From Planctomycetota bacterium (GTDB lineage: Bacteria; Planctomycetota; SZUA-567): a DNA stretch of 64,000 bases. Under the pieces are notes generated by a model, which ran no database searches, was not told where the DNA came from, and worked only from the letters and a program-made list of their open reading frames with translations. The DNA lies in NCBI GenBank assembly GCA_020060765.1, contig JAGUZQ010000084.1, positions 1 through 64,000 on the forward strand. Reading direction: 5' to 3'. The translations under genes and the position numbers were made by a program. Below, piece by piece: positions 33,401 through 40,614 of this stretch. Position 1 is the stretch's first letter. Every line of letters starts with the position of its first letter.

Positions 33401-34572
33401 AGCTCCACCTCGCGCTTGCAGATTACTACTTTCGCTGCCGCGCTGTCGGGGGTTGAGGTCACCTTCAACGCAATGCCGCCTTCATACGGATATACTTCCT
33501 GCAAAGAACGCAACGCCGCGCCTGACGCTTTCACTTCAGGCAAAGCGAAAGTGCGCGCAATCCCGGCGGGTTTGTCCAATACCAGGGCGTAAGCCACCTT
33601 CGCCTCGGGCTTGAACTGCAACAGGCCGCGCCCCTCATGCACGGTGCGAAGTTCCGCGATGACGGTCTCGCCCGGCTTGCCGTCAGCGGACAGTTGCACA
33701 ATGCGGCCTTCCAGATCGGCAGGCTTGCCGTCGGGACGTTTCGCTTCGACATAGACCCGGCATGGCAGCCCCGCGACCAGATCGCCACCTTCGGGATAAA
33801 ACGCGAGGTCGAGAGTCTGTAGTAAGATGGGAATGGTCTTGCTGGCGGTCTCGACCACGCCGCCATCCTCGATGATGAAGGAAAGCGTGCCGTCGCCGAC
33901 CGAAATTTCCGCTGGCAATGAGAAAGCGGCGGTGCAGTTGCCATCGGTGCTGACACTCAGGCCGCTTTTCGAAAAGACCTCCGCGCCGTCGACGCGCGCG
34001 ATTGCCGTCACCTTCGCCCCGGACGGAATACCGCCCTCGGCGCGCGTCACCTTCACCGTAGCGCTGACCTCGTCGCCGGAGCCGTAACCTTTGCGCAGAA
34101 ATTCAATCTGTGTCTTCAGGCGTGGCGGTCGGTATGCGCGGATTTCGAATTTGCGCTCGGTCTCCGGCGCGCCAAGGGAAGGACAGGCGACAGTCGCGGT
34201 GTAGCAACCACCTGCCTGTCCCGGAGGAATTTTCCACAACAGACCCGCGCTGCTGTCGGCGCCCTGCCCTGCCCCCTGAAAGACGATATCGCCTTTGGGA
34301 CCGCCGATTTTCACAGTCGCGTACATGTTGCCGTTCTTGACCGGGATGTTGCTGGCTGCGTCCAGTACGACCACGCGCAGATAAACAGTCTCCCCCTCGC
34401 GATAGATTGGCTTATCGGTGCTGGCGTAGGCCAGATAGCGTTCTTTGCCACCGAGCTTTTCCGTGGTGATCCGCTGCCCGTATTTCAGTCCCGCGCCTGT
34501 CGCGAAGACCGCCACCGAGGTTAGAAGAATTGCCCACGCCGCCTGCGATGCCCGCTTTCTTGAAATATTCAT
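30442..34572 (-). CDS. Bacterial alpha-2-macroglobulin family protein
   Basis: This 1376-residue protein traps proteases in the periplasm or at the surface. An N-terminal hydrophobic segment (about 10-28) serves as signal or anchor; no lipobox cysteine is present, unlike many bacterial members. Macroglobulin-type beta domains follow from about 45 (ASTDKPIYREGETVYLRVVV). The MG/ANA region around 620-690 has DTxYWNAGIRT-like DFTETLYWNAGIRTGARDGK. The thioester motif C905-F-E-Q908 lies in REPCGCFEQTSSSNYP. The toroid (TED) domain and receptor-binding-like end follow. A charged, low-complexity insert rich in Lys, Glu and Ala is at about 560-640. ATG 34572 follows AAAGGGCAGGCA; upstream frame extension is rejected. 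No adjacent penicillin-binding protein 1C gene, its common partner, is seen. Confidence 0.88.
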   Translation of the reverse strand: MNISRKRASQAAWAILLTSVAVFATGAGLKYGQRITTEKLGGKERYLAYASTDKPIYREGETVYLRVVVLDAASNIPVKNGNMYATVKIGGPKGDIVFQGAGQGADSSAGLLWKIPPGQAGGCYTATVACPSLGAPETERKFEIRAYRPPRLKTQIEFLRKGYGSGDEVSATVKVTRAEGGIPSGAKVTAIARVDGAEVFSKSGLSVSTDGNCTAAFSLPAEISVGDGTLSFIIEDGGVVETASKTIPILLQTLDLAFYPEGGDLVAGLPCRVYVEAKRPDGKPADLEGRIVQLSADGKPGETVIAELRTVHEGRGLLQFKPEAKVAYALVLDKPAGIARTFALPEVKASGAALRSLQEVYPYEGGIALKVTSTPDSAAAKVVICKREVELDAKEITAGKEASVTLDPKDAEGVLMVTVLAQDGQPLAERLVYRRPKFAVNVKITPEKAPFIPGGKVKLNIETTDENGRPVEAVVGLTVTDDAVLEMIEKREQAPRLPVMVYLENEVRELADALVYLDPNAAEAPTALDLLLGTQGWRRFILVRYDEIKKEMSAPAMRVLAERVIVTVPCAVERGAGAFVLGMEKKKLAKGAEVDALADAKNEGAEMPEEVAEALEDDDEKPAVAPQGKDKASEMALVPAKEEAKEARRAFKVFAEVKADMEAPMREMVAIREYAHQVRDNRKPNDRVDFTETLYWNAGIRTGARDGKATVEFGLSDSVTTFRVIADAFGNNGALGCGDSVIESVEPFYLEPKMPLEITAGDVIELPVALVNSTVEKFDAVNLAVRGEGLDIITPVAATLDANTRGRAMVKISAQKAGVYQLVISAAAGGYTDTVTRTLTVKPKGFPVSIHHGGLVGADSPVNTVVTIPATVEPGSMVTVARVYPTPLASMEEALNALLREPCGCFEQTSSSNYPLVMAQQYFTTHQGIDPAKIARARDLLEKGYKKLTGFECKQKGYEWFGGDPGHEALTAYGLMEFVDMGKVMEMDSGMLERTRQWLLARRDGKGGFMRNDRALDSFGRAPVPTTNAYVVWALIEAGQDPKTLEKEIAAIREEAEKTQDTYVIALAANILYKIGDAAPGRKLAAKLKDAVEKDGSVGGAKSTITCSGGDALRIETTSLAILAWLKDDATWADQVELSMKWLFELCKSGRFGSTQSTILALKAINAYDQARAKPKESGAVQLLLDGKPFGKPAPFDPETKGAIELPDFSAAMTPGEHKLELVMEKGSKMPFSVEVTCNTPLPATSKECELKLQTALSAATIREGEPLELVATVTAGEKIAPTPIAIIGLPGGLEPRHDQLKELVKAGRIDSYEVLGREVVLYWRALKAGENRIVPLSLTAAIPGSYTAPASRTYLYYTDEHKQWVAGHAVTVTPR

Positions 34573-34738
34573 TGCCTGCCCTTTCCTGAAAAAATGTATA
34601 CCCTGACGCGCCTTTGTGAAAATCAGCTTACTAAAATCTGATTGATTAGACGCCTGCCCAGGCGGTGCGGGGTTAATAATATCAGATTTCGTAAAAAATG
34701 AGGTCATAATAAGTGGATTTTTGCGCTTATTGTTAACC

Positions 34739-34764
34739 GTCATCCCTGCGAAGGCAGGAATGAC
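34739..34764. repeat. Single GTCATCCCTGC palindrome
   Basis: GTCATCCCTGCGAAGGCAGG at 34739, then AATGAC, forms a hairpin extendable to ACCGTCAT...ATGACGGT. It is a single unit of the dispersed family, in the intergenic region between divergent A2M and TonB-receptor genes (34573-34932), which otherwise shows no gene. Confidence 0.8.
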
Positions 34765-34932
34765 GGTCGAAAGTTTATTTGTTTTGCGCAGGTCTGCTAT
34801 CGATCCGACCCTTGCAATAATAAATCCTCTTGCAAAATGCGCAAAAAATGCTTCAATCCCTATGTCGCACAACAGGTAGGCTGTGTCTTTTTTTGGATCG
34901 CGATTTCTCAGCTTAAAGAGAATCTGATTATA

Positions 34933-36870
34933 ATGACATTCAGATATTTGCATATTGCGTATATTCTCCTGATGATGAATATATCGGTTTCTCTTTGTGG
35001 CGTTGCTGGTGAATCAGAACCGCAAGATGACAGCGAAGTTGCTTTGACTCCGTCATCTGACCAGTTGGATGCTATCCACTCGCCCAAGCCTCAGCTTTCC
35101 CTAATCATAAAGGGCTTTCAACCGCTAAGGTATGCAACCGTCGACCTCATCAGCGAAGACAGGAAAAGCATTAATTCAAAACCGGCAGGCGATGCAAAAG
35201 AGGTTTTGCAAAACCAGGCTGGCGTGAACATGGTTACATATGGCGGACTGATCAGAAGTTCTTCGCCAACTATCCGGGGGTCGCTGTCACGGCATGTCCG
35301 CGTGATGCTGGACGATATTCCCCTCTCTTTTCCGGAGGAGGGCACGTCGAATGTGAATATCATCCCTGTTGCCGCGGTGGATTCCCTGCAGATATGGAAA
35401 GACGGGTGTTCTTCCGTTTACGGCTCCGGCCTGGGAGGGGCAATCAAATTCAAGACTATCGATCCGCCTGCGACAAACGGCAGCAAGACCAGAATCTCGC
35501 AATCCCTGGGTTCTGATAGCTCGTCCTCGACCAGCGGTATGACCAGTTTCAGGAAAGACCGGTTCGGCTTTGTCGGCAGCGCATCCTACCAGGACTCCGA
35601 AGGATACAGACCCCGAAGCGGTTTTTATGCCAGACAGGGATTTACGAAACTCACGTACGATTTTTCCGAATCCAACCGGATAGTCCTGAGCGGAGGCGTC
35701 TCGGAGGCGAACCTGGAGGAATTCGAGTATCCGCCTTATGATTACTGGTCGCATCCCAGCACTATCGGCAGATTCGGGCAGATATCCCTGCAACTCGGTC
35801 GCTTCGGCTCCTGGGAAAATTCCCTGTCTCTCTACGGTTTCGATCATTTTCTCAGGCGGGATACCAACTCGCTCTCTACCGGCAATCGTCTTTCCAGAAC
35901 GGAACTGGGCTCAACCGTGGTGGGACTGAACGAGGAATTGAGCAGGAAAAGTTCTTTCCAGTTATCCGAGAATTGGCGGTGTTCAAACAAGTTGACAGTC
36001 GGGTATAATCTTGAACGCTCCACCATTGATTACAAATCCATCCCCGATCCTGTCCAGTATTCCACCCAGGGCATGTTCCTACGCGACATTGTTGCGTTTG
36101 ACTCGGTGTCGTTCACGCTGGGCTGCCGCTACGATGAGACCGAAGCTTACGGCGATTATTTTTCCTCTGAAGCAGGCGTGATGTTCACCCCGCGCAACCG
36201 GATTTTCAGGGATCATATTATTCTGCGTGCAAACGTCAACCGGTCTTTTTCCGCGCCCCCGGTATTATGGCGTTTTTATTCCTCACCGAGCTTTATTCCA
36301 AACCGGGATATTGAAGCCGAGGAAGCACTGACCTATTCCAGCGGCGTTGATTTTGATTACGGAGACAGGTTCTGGGCCAGTATTTCGGCGTTTTCTTCTT
36401 CGATCGACAATGCTCTGGATACGAAAATCGTAAGCGGCTACGTCAGAACGATGAAGAATTACCGGGAACATCGGCGGCGGGGAGTGGAGATTCAGACCCG
36501 GCACAGGCTGGGAAACTTCGAACTGAACGCCAGCGCGTTCTGGGGAAATACGGAAGATATGGCGACTCACGAAGAAGTCCTGGGAAGAGTCAAGCGAAGC
36601 TATAAGCTTGGCCTTGCCTACCACCACAAAAGCGGAGTATCCTGTTCGGTTCTGGGTCGATATGAGGACTGGAACCAACCAGAAATCATCCAGCCGGATG
36701 AGCGGCACATGATCTGGGATATGCGGATAAACAAGACGTTTGAAATAGAAAAGGTCGCCTGCGAACTATTCCTGACAGGACGGAATATCTTCGACACCGC
36801 ATACGGATTCGACGAGTTCACCCAGATGCCTGGTCGCACCATCGAGGCTGGACTTTCGCTGGAATTTTAG
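34933..36870 (+). CDS. TonB-dependent outer-membrane receptor
   Basis: This 645-residue protein has a signal peptide (about 1-26, hydrophobic ILLMMNISVSLCGVAG). The plug domain (about 70-175) has DAKEVLQNQAGVNMVTYGG, SPTIRGSLSRHVRVMLDDIP and SSVYGSGLGGAIKFKT, typical of TonB receptors. The rest is a 22-strand-type barrel with alternating hydrophobic strands, a TonB C-terminal RNIFDTAYGFDEFTQMPGRT and a terminal GLSLEF with the final Phe. No clear TonB box is visible. The substrate is not evident; a binding protein of the peptide/nickel family and a two-component system lie downstream. ATG 34933 was chosen because it starts the signal peptide. Confidence 0.85.
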   Translation: MTFRYLHIAYILLMMNISVSLCGVAGESEPQDDSEVALTPSSDQLDAIHSPKPQLSLIIKGFQPLRYATVDLISEDRKSINSKPAGDAKEVLQNQAGVNMVTYGGLIRSSSPTIRGSLSRHVRVMLDDIPLSFPEEGTSNVNIIPVAAVDSLQIWKDGCSSVYGSGLGGAIKFKTIDPPATNGSKTRISQSLGSDSSSSTSGMTSFRKDRFGFVGSASYQDSEGYRPRSGFYARQGFTKLTYDFSESNRIVLSGGVSEANLEEFEYPPYDYWSHPSTIGRFGQISLQLGRFGSWENSLSLYGFDHFLRRDTNSLSTGNRLSRTELGSTVVGLNEELSRKSSFQLSENWRCSNKLTVGYNLERSTIDYKSIPDPVQYSTQGMFLRDIVAFDSVSFTLGCRYDETEAYGDYFSSEAGVMFTPRNRIFRDHIILRANVNRSFSAPPVLWRFYSSPSFIPNRDIEAEEALTYSSGVDFDYGDRFWASISAFSSSIDNALDTKIVSGYVRTMKNYREHRRRGVEIQTRHRLGNFELNASAFWGNTEDMATHEEVLGRVKRSYKLGLAYHHKSGVSCSVLGRYEDWNQPEIIQPDERHMIWDMRINKTFEIEKVACELFLTGRNIFDTAYGFDEFTQMPGRTIEAGLSLEF

Positions 36871-36876
36871 CGAACA

Positions 36877-37275
36877 CTATTTTGCTGTTATTACCGCGTC
36901 TTCACACATCATGATATTACTGATTTCCGCAGATAGTTTTTCATTGGAGCAAGGCCAAACCAGGTAGGAATCAGCACCGCAATCATTATCATGCTGCTTT
37001 TTGCCGTCGGTTGACGACAACAGGATCATGGGAATGTTTCTGAACGGAGGGACTGATTTTAAAAAACTGACAAGAGAAGCGCCACTGCTGAGACTGACCT
37101 CTTCGTCCACTATTATCACCGATATATCCCGGTTTTCGTATATCTTGCCGATCACTGATTCAATTGTCGACACACAAATTATCTTCCCCAGTTGAGCGAT
37201 GTATTTCTTGAAAAAATCATTGGTTGTCTTGCGATTAGAGGCGACAATAATATTGTTTTGCTTAAGTTGGCTCAT
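36877..37275 (-). CDS. Degenerate response-regulator receiver domain
   Basis: This 132-residue stand-alone receiver-like domain starts NNIIVASNRKTTNDFF, where the acidic pair of normal receivers is replaced by neutral residues. D57 (VIIVDEEVSL) is at the phospho-acceptor position, and LLSST supplies the Ser/Thr. The usual Lys before Pro is Trp (YLVWPCSNEKL). This pattern indicates a pseudo-receiver that is unlikely to be phosphorylated normally and may act by protein contact. ATG 37275 follows GGAAAGAAGG. It is convergent with the TonB receptor, 6 bases away. Confidence 0.7.
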   Translation of the reverse strand: MSQLKQNNIIVASNRKTTNDFFKKYIAQLGKIICVSTIESVIGKIYENRDISVIIVDEEVSLSSGASLVSFLKSVPPFRNIPMILLSSTDGKKQHDNDCGADSYLVWPCSNEKLSAEISNIMMCEDAVITAK

Positions 37276-37462
37276 CCTTCTTTCCTTTCCCATAACCTGA
37301 TGTCGTTTTGTAATTACCAATTTCAATATGGCCTTGTGGGAACATTGCAACTTTGGTGCCAATAATGCCCAATAAACGGGAGATATTTTTGCTGATTTTA
37401 CCTTTTACTGTTGGATATTTTCGCGAATTACGTGCTTGATTACGGATAATACCTATGCCCAT
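37262..37462 (-). pseudogene. Possible NfeD C-terminal fragment
   Basis: This 66-codon frame contains RLLGIIGTKVAMFPQGHIEI followed by GNYKTTSGYG. This resembles the OB-fold end of NfeD proteins (compare LxGxxGxAxTxLRPxGxVxxxGxxxxxxSEG). Helical and membrane parts are missing and no ribosome site was found. It overlaps the start of the receiver gene by 14 bases. It may be a decayed remnant; chance similarity cannot be excluded. Confidence 0.35.
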
Positions 37463-37789
37463 ACCCAGTTTCGCAATAATAGGAAAATGACGATTAATGC
37501 GTTCCTGTTTTTGCGAAAAACTGACGATGGCGGGGTATTAACGGAAAGTGCTACCTGGCAAATACATTTTGGAATAGGCGTGTGCGATATATCAAGTCAT
37601 CCTGATGCAATGCAAAATTGTATTGTATATTTTTCACCGATAAATTATGCTACTTACTGGTCGAGGTTTAGGTGTTTCATCTGTTTTTGGGAATTTCTGG
37701 CTCCCAAATGTCAGAAATTTACGTAAATACAAGCCTTTTGCTTTTTGTGCCAGAAATCAGGCTCGTCGCGTGCGCGGTGAAACAATAAC
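37463..37789. other. AT-rich gap without a supported gene
   Basis: A frame at 37436-37726 (plus) encodes 96 residues with no recognisable motif and unusual composition. The region is more AT-rich than its surroundings. It probably contains the promoter of the binding-protein gene at 37790, but no convincing box was identified. Confidence 0.4.
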
Positions 37790-39280
37790 ATGAAGAAACA
37801 CTTTTGGGTTTATTGCATAATGTTGGCGCTTGTTCTCGCCTTCCTGGCGGGTTACGATAAATGCCCGTCACATTCTGCCATCAGTGATAATATTGAAGAG
37901 GATTGCAAGCCAGGAGTCCTCAGAATCGGCGTTGAAGGCAAACTGTTGCCCTTTGATATAGATAATACCATGTCGTCATTCACCACCCAGCTTTGCGATT
38001 GGATCTACGATAGCCTGCTGACGTTTAATTCACAGGGCGACCCCGTACCCAGCATCGCAGAGAAGTACGAAGTTTCTGAAGACCGGCTTACATACACTTT
38101 CTTTATCAGAAAAAATATCGCTTTTCATAATGGCGCATCCCTGACAGCGCATGATGTCGTTTACAGCTATTCCAGGAAAAAGGCTTCTCAATTGAGCCGA
38201 TACCGTTTAGCCTGCATAAACTCTTTATGCGCGATTGATGATTACACTGTTCGCTTCAAACTTCGTCAGGAAGAGCCTCTTATTCTCTTCTTGGCGGCTA
38301 ATCATGAAATAATATCTTCCAAAGACACGCAGCAAACACCCTTGCCCAATGGGACTGGCCCATTCAGGCTGATCAGGTTCGATGCTGATACCGGGGCTGA
38401 ATTGCAGGCGAACGATAAATACTATTTAGGACGCCCGAAGTTGGATAGAATCCTGGTGAAGAATTACAAGAGACAGGATGATGTCTGGCAGGCATTGGTC
38501 GCCAACAAAATAGATATGCCTGGACATATGGCCATTGACGACCCGGACAAAGTCAGCTCTATAAAAGATATCTGTATCGCTAAGATACCGAATTACCTTA
38601 TGACTTGTCTTATTTTTAATCCTCTGGAAAAATTCAACGACAGAGAGCTACGTAAGCAAATACTGTCATTTATTGACAAGTCCAGACTGATAACAAAGCA
38701 ATGCAAAATACCACTTGCAATCGCTAACAGCATATACCGTCAAAAAGACCCTGAAAACCAACATTCCCCATTTGCCGGACTCAACGGCAATACGCCCTGC
38801 ATGCGGCAGGCTGACTCAAGATGGAAAAAAAACAGAGACAACCATTGGTTGCTGGATGGGAATGTAGTTTCATTTTCATTGGTTATTGATGGTGAATCTG
38901 TCGAACATCATGAAATTGCCCTGGCGCTGCGCGAGCAATTCGCCGCCCATGGCATAAGAATTTTGATACGGCATAACAAGCATAACTACGAAAATTTCGA
39001 CTTCCGTGATGTGGACGCCATTCTTATCACCTCGCCAGCCTGCACCCCTAATGAATTTATCGACTATTTTTGGATGAACACTCCTCTTGTGCCATGGATG
39101 AAATCTTTCCGACTTGAAAATGATTCGGTTGAAGGCGTTTTGTCACGCGAATACCTTGCCATGCCCTTGGCGAGTTCCTATATTTTCCAAATTTATTCGA
39201 ACAGATTCACCGGTGACATAGAGGGATTTTATGGCGCGTTCCGGAAAGGTTCTGCCATGCTGTCGTGGGAAACCAGGTAA
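37790..39280 (+). CDS. Family 5 extracellular solute-binding protein
   Basis: This 496-residue periplasmic binding protein is of the oligopeptide/nickel (SBP_bac_5) family. Family boxes include TTQLCDWIYDSLLTFNSQGD, then PVPSIAEKYEVSEDRLTYTF, FFIRKNIAFHNGASLTAHDV and LPNGTGPFRL. The N-terminal segment is FWVYCIMLALVLAFLAGYDK: the lipobox position reads LAGY, with Tyr where Cys would be lipidated. It may therefore be a soluble or signal-anchored protein. No permease or ATPase genes are adjacent. Instead it sits 7 bases from the convergent sigma-54 regulator gene, so a sensory role with the kinase is plausible. The ligand is unknown. Confidence 0.85.
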   Translation: MKKHFWVYCIMLALVLAFLAGYDKCPSHSAISDNIEEDCKPGVLRIGVEGKLLPFDIDNTMSSFTTQLCDWIYDSLLTFNSQGDPVPSIAEKYEVSEDRLTYTFFIRKNIAFHNGASLTAHDVVYSYSRKKASQLSRYRLACINSLCAIDDYTVRFKLRQEEPLILFLAANHEIISSKDTQQTPLPNGTGPFRLIRFDADTGAELQANDKYYLGRPKLDRILVKNYKRQDDVWQALVANKIDMPGHMAIDDPDKVSSIKDICIAKIPNYLMTCLIFNPLEKFNDRELRKQILSFIDKSRLITKQCKIPLAIANSIYRQKDPENQHSPFAGLNGNTPCMRQADSRWKKNRDNHWLLDGNVVSFSLVIDGESVEHHEIALALREQFAAHGIRILIRHNKHNYENFDFRDVDAILITSPACTPNEFIDYFWMNTPLVPWMKSFRLENDSVEGVLSREYLAMPLASSYIFQIYSNRFTGDIEGFYGAFRKGSAMLSWETR

Positions 39281-39287
39281 AGAAGCA

Positions 39288-40613
39288 TCAGGATTCCAAA
39301 ATCCGGTATACCGTTGACAGGCTTGCGCCTATTGCCTCGGCGGTTCTGGCATAATCGCCGTCATTCTGTTTAAGTACAGCAGTCACATACTGACGCGCGA
39401 AAGTCCTTTTGGCTTCAGCGAGACTGGTTGAGGTTGAAGGAATCCCGGTCATGTCCGCACCGAAGCCCAGGCTCTCAATCGTAGTAATTGCGCAATCAGT
39501 GGGAGTATTTACCACCAGCCTGTGCATGAGGTTTTCCAGTTCCCTGACATTTCCCGCCCATTTTCTCATTTTCAATTCTGTTTCAACTGACGATGAAAAG
39601 CGCAATCCCGGTTTATGGTATAGCCGTGAGAATTTCAGCAGAAAATACTGTGCGAGGAGCGAAATATCCTCTCCGCGTTCATTCAATGTAGGCATGGAAA
39701 TTTCCAGGACATTCAAACGGTAGAACAAATCCAACCTGAACTGCTGCGACTCGATGAGCTTGTTCAGGTCGCTGTTAGTGGCGGCAATTATCCGAACGTC
39801 GACTGTTTGCTCTTTTTCGGATCCAACTTTATTAAAAGTTTTTTCCTGCAGGACTCTCATAATGCCAACCTGAGCGTCAGGAGGCAGTGAGCAAATTTCA
39901 TCGAGAAACAGCGTCCCTCCGTCCGCTGTTTCGAAACATCCTTTGCGTTGCGCGGTGGCGCCGGTAAAGGCTCCTTTTTCGTGCCCGAAAAGTTCGCTGG
40001 CAAGAAGCGTTTTTGACAAGGCTCCGCAATTAACGGCCACAAACGGTTTATTTTTCCGCGCACTCTGTAAATGTATTGCCCTGGCGACAAGTTCCTTGCC
40101 GGTGCCTGAATCGCCTTTGATTAATACCGGGGCGTCGCTTTGCGCTGACGTGACAATCTGGCTCTTCACCTTGAGCATCGCCGGGCTTTCACCAATCAAC
40201 GCCCTTTCTTCATCCCCGGAATACTCCCATAGCTCGTGCAGGCGTTTTTCGTATTCGTAAAAGCCATGCACCATTTCCTTGATTTTAACGTCATCAAAGG
40301 GCTTTACAATATAATCAGCCGCCCCCAGCTTCATGGCTCTTACCCCCCGGGGAGCCATGTTATCGCTGGTTATGACGATGATGTTCGAGTGGGGGTATTG
40401 TTTACGCATTGTCGCCAGAAACGTCATCCCGTCGCCATCGGGGAGGGTGAGGTCAAGCAAGACCAGGTGCAAAACTGTTTTTCTCAAAACAGCTTCCGCC
40501 TTATCGAGGGTTTCCGCCAGATGAACAGTATATTCCCGAAAGAGGATCCGGTAGATCGAGCGCATCGACTCTTCGTCGTCGATTCCCAGAATCGCGAAAT
40601 CCTTGGGCTGCAT
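39288..40613 (-). CDS. Sigma-54-dependent response regulator (NtrC family)
   Basis: This 441-residue regulator has a receiver domain (about 5-120) with acidic D12/D13, phospho-acceptor D54 in LVLLDLTLPDGDG and Lys in YIVKPFDD. The AAA+ domain (about 140-375) has Walker A GDSGTGKE, the sigma-54 contact loop GAFTGA, Walker B GGTLFLDEI and the arginine-finger region FRLDLFYRLNVLEISMPTL. The C-terminal Fis-type helix-turn-helix (about 405-440) ends NDGDYARTAEAIGASLSTVY. ATG 40613 sits 1 base after the TGA of the kinase gene, with GGAGGAATGAG as ribosome site. It activates sigma-54 promoters; rpoN is not in the window, and targets were not found by eye. Confidence 0.95.
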   Translation of the reverse strand: MQPKDFAILGIDDEESMRSIYRILFREYTVHLAETLDKAEAVLRKTVLHLVLLDLTLPDGDGMTFLATMRKQYPHSNIIVITSDNMAPRGVRAMKLGAADYIVKPFDDVKIKEMVHGFYEYEKRLHELWEYSGDEERALIGESPAMLKVKSQIVTSAQSDAPVLIKGDSGTGKELVARAIHLQSARKNKPFVAVNCGALSKTLLASELFGHEKGAFTGATAQRKGCFETADGGTLFLDEICSLPPDAQVGIMRVLQEKTFNKVGSEKEQTVDVRIIAATNSDLNKLIESQQFRLDLFYRLNVLEISMPTLNERGEDISLLAQYFLLKFSRLYHKPGLRFSSSVETELKMRKWAGNVRELENLMHRLVVNTPTDCAITTIESLGFGADMTGIPSTSTSLAEAKRTFARQYVTAVLKQNDGDYARTAEAIGASLSTVYRILES

Positions 40614-40614
40614 C

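Noticed and set aside
37436-37726. 96-residue plus-strand frame in the AT-rich gap
   Set aside because: It has no ribosome site or recognisable motif, and a chance frame is likely in this base composition.
37700-37789. Sigma-54 promoter for the binding-protein gene
   Set aside because: TGGCAC occurs on the minus strand, but the distance from GG to GC is 8 rather than 10 bases and the orientation is wrong.
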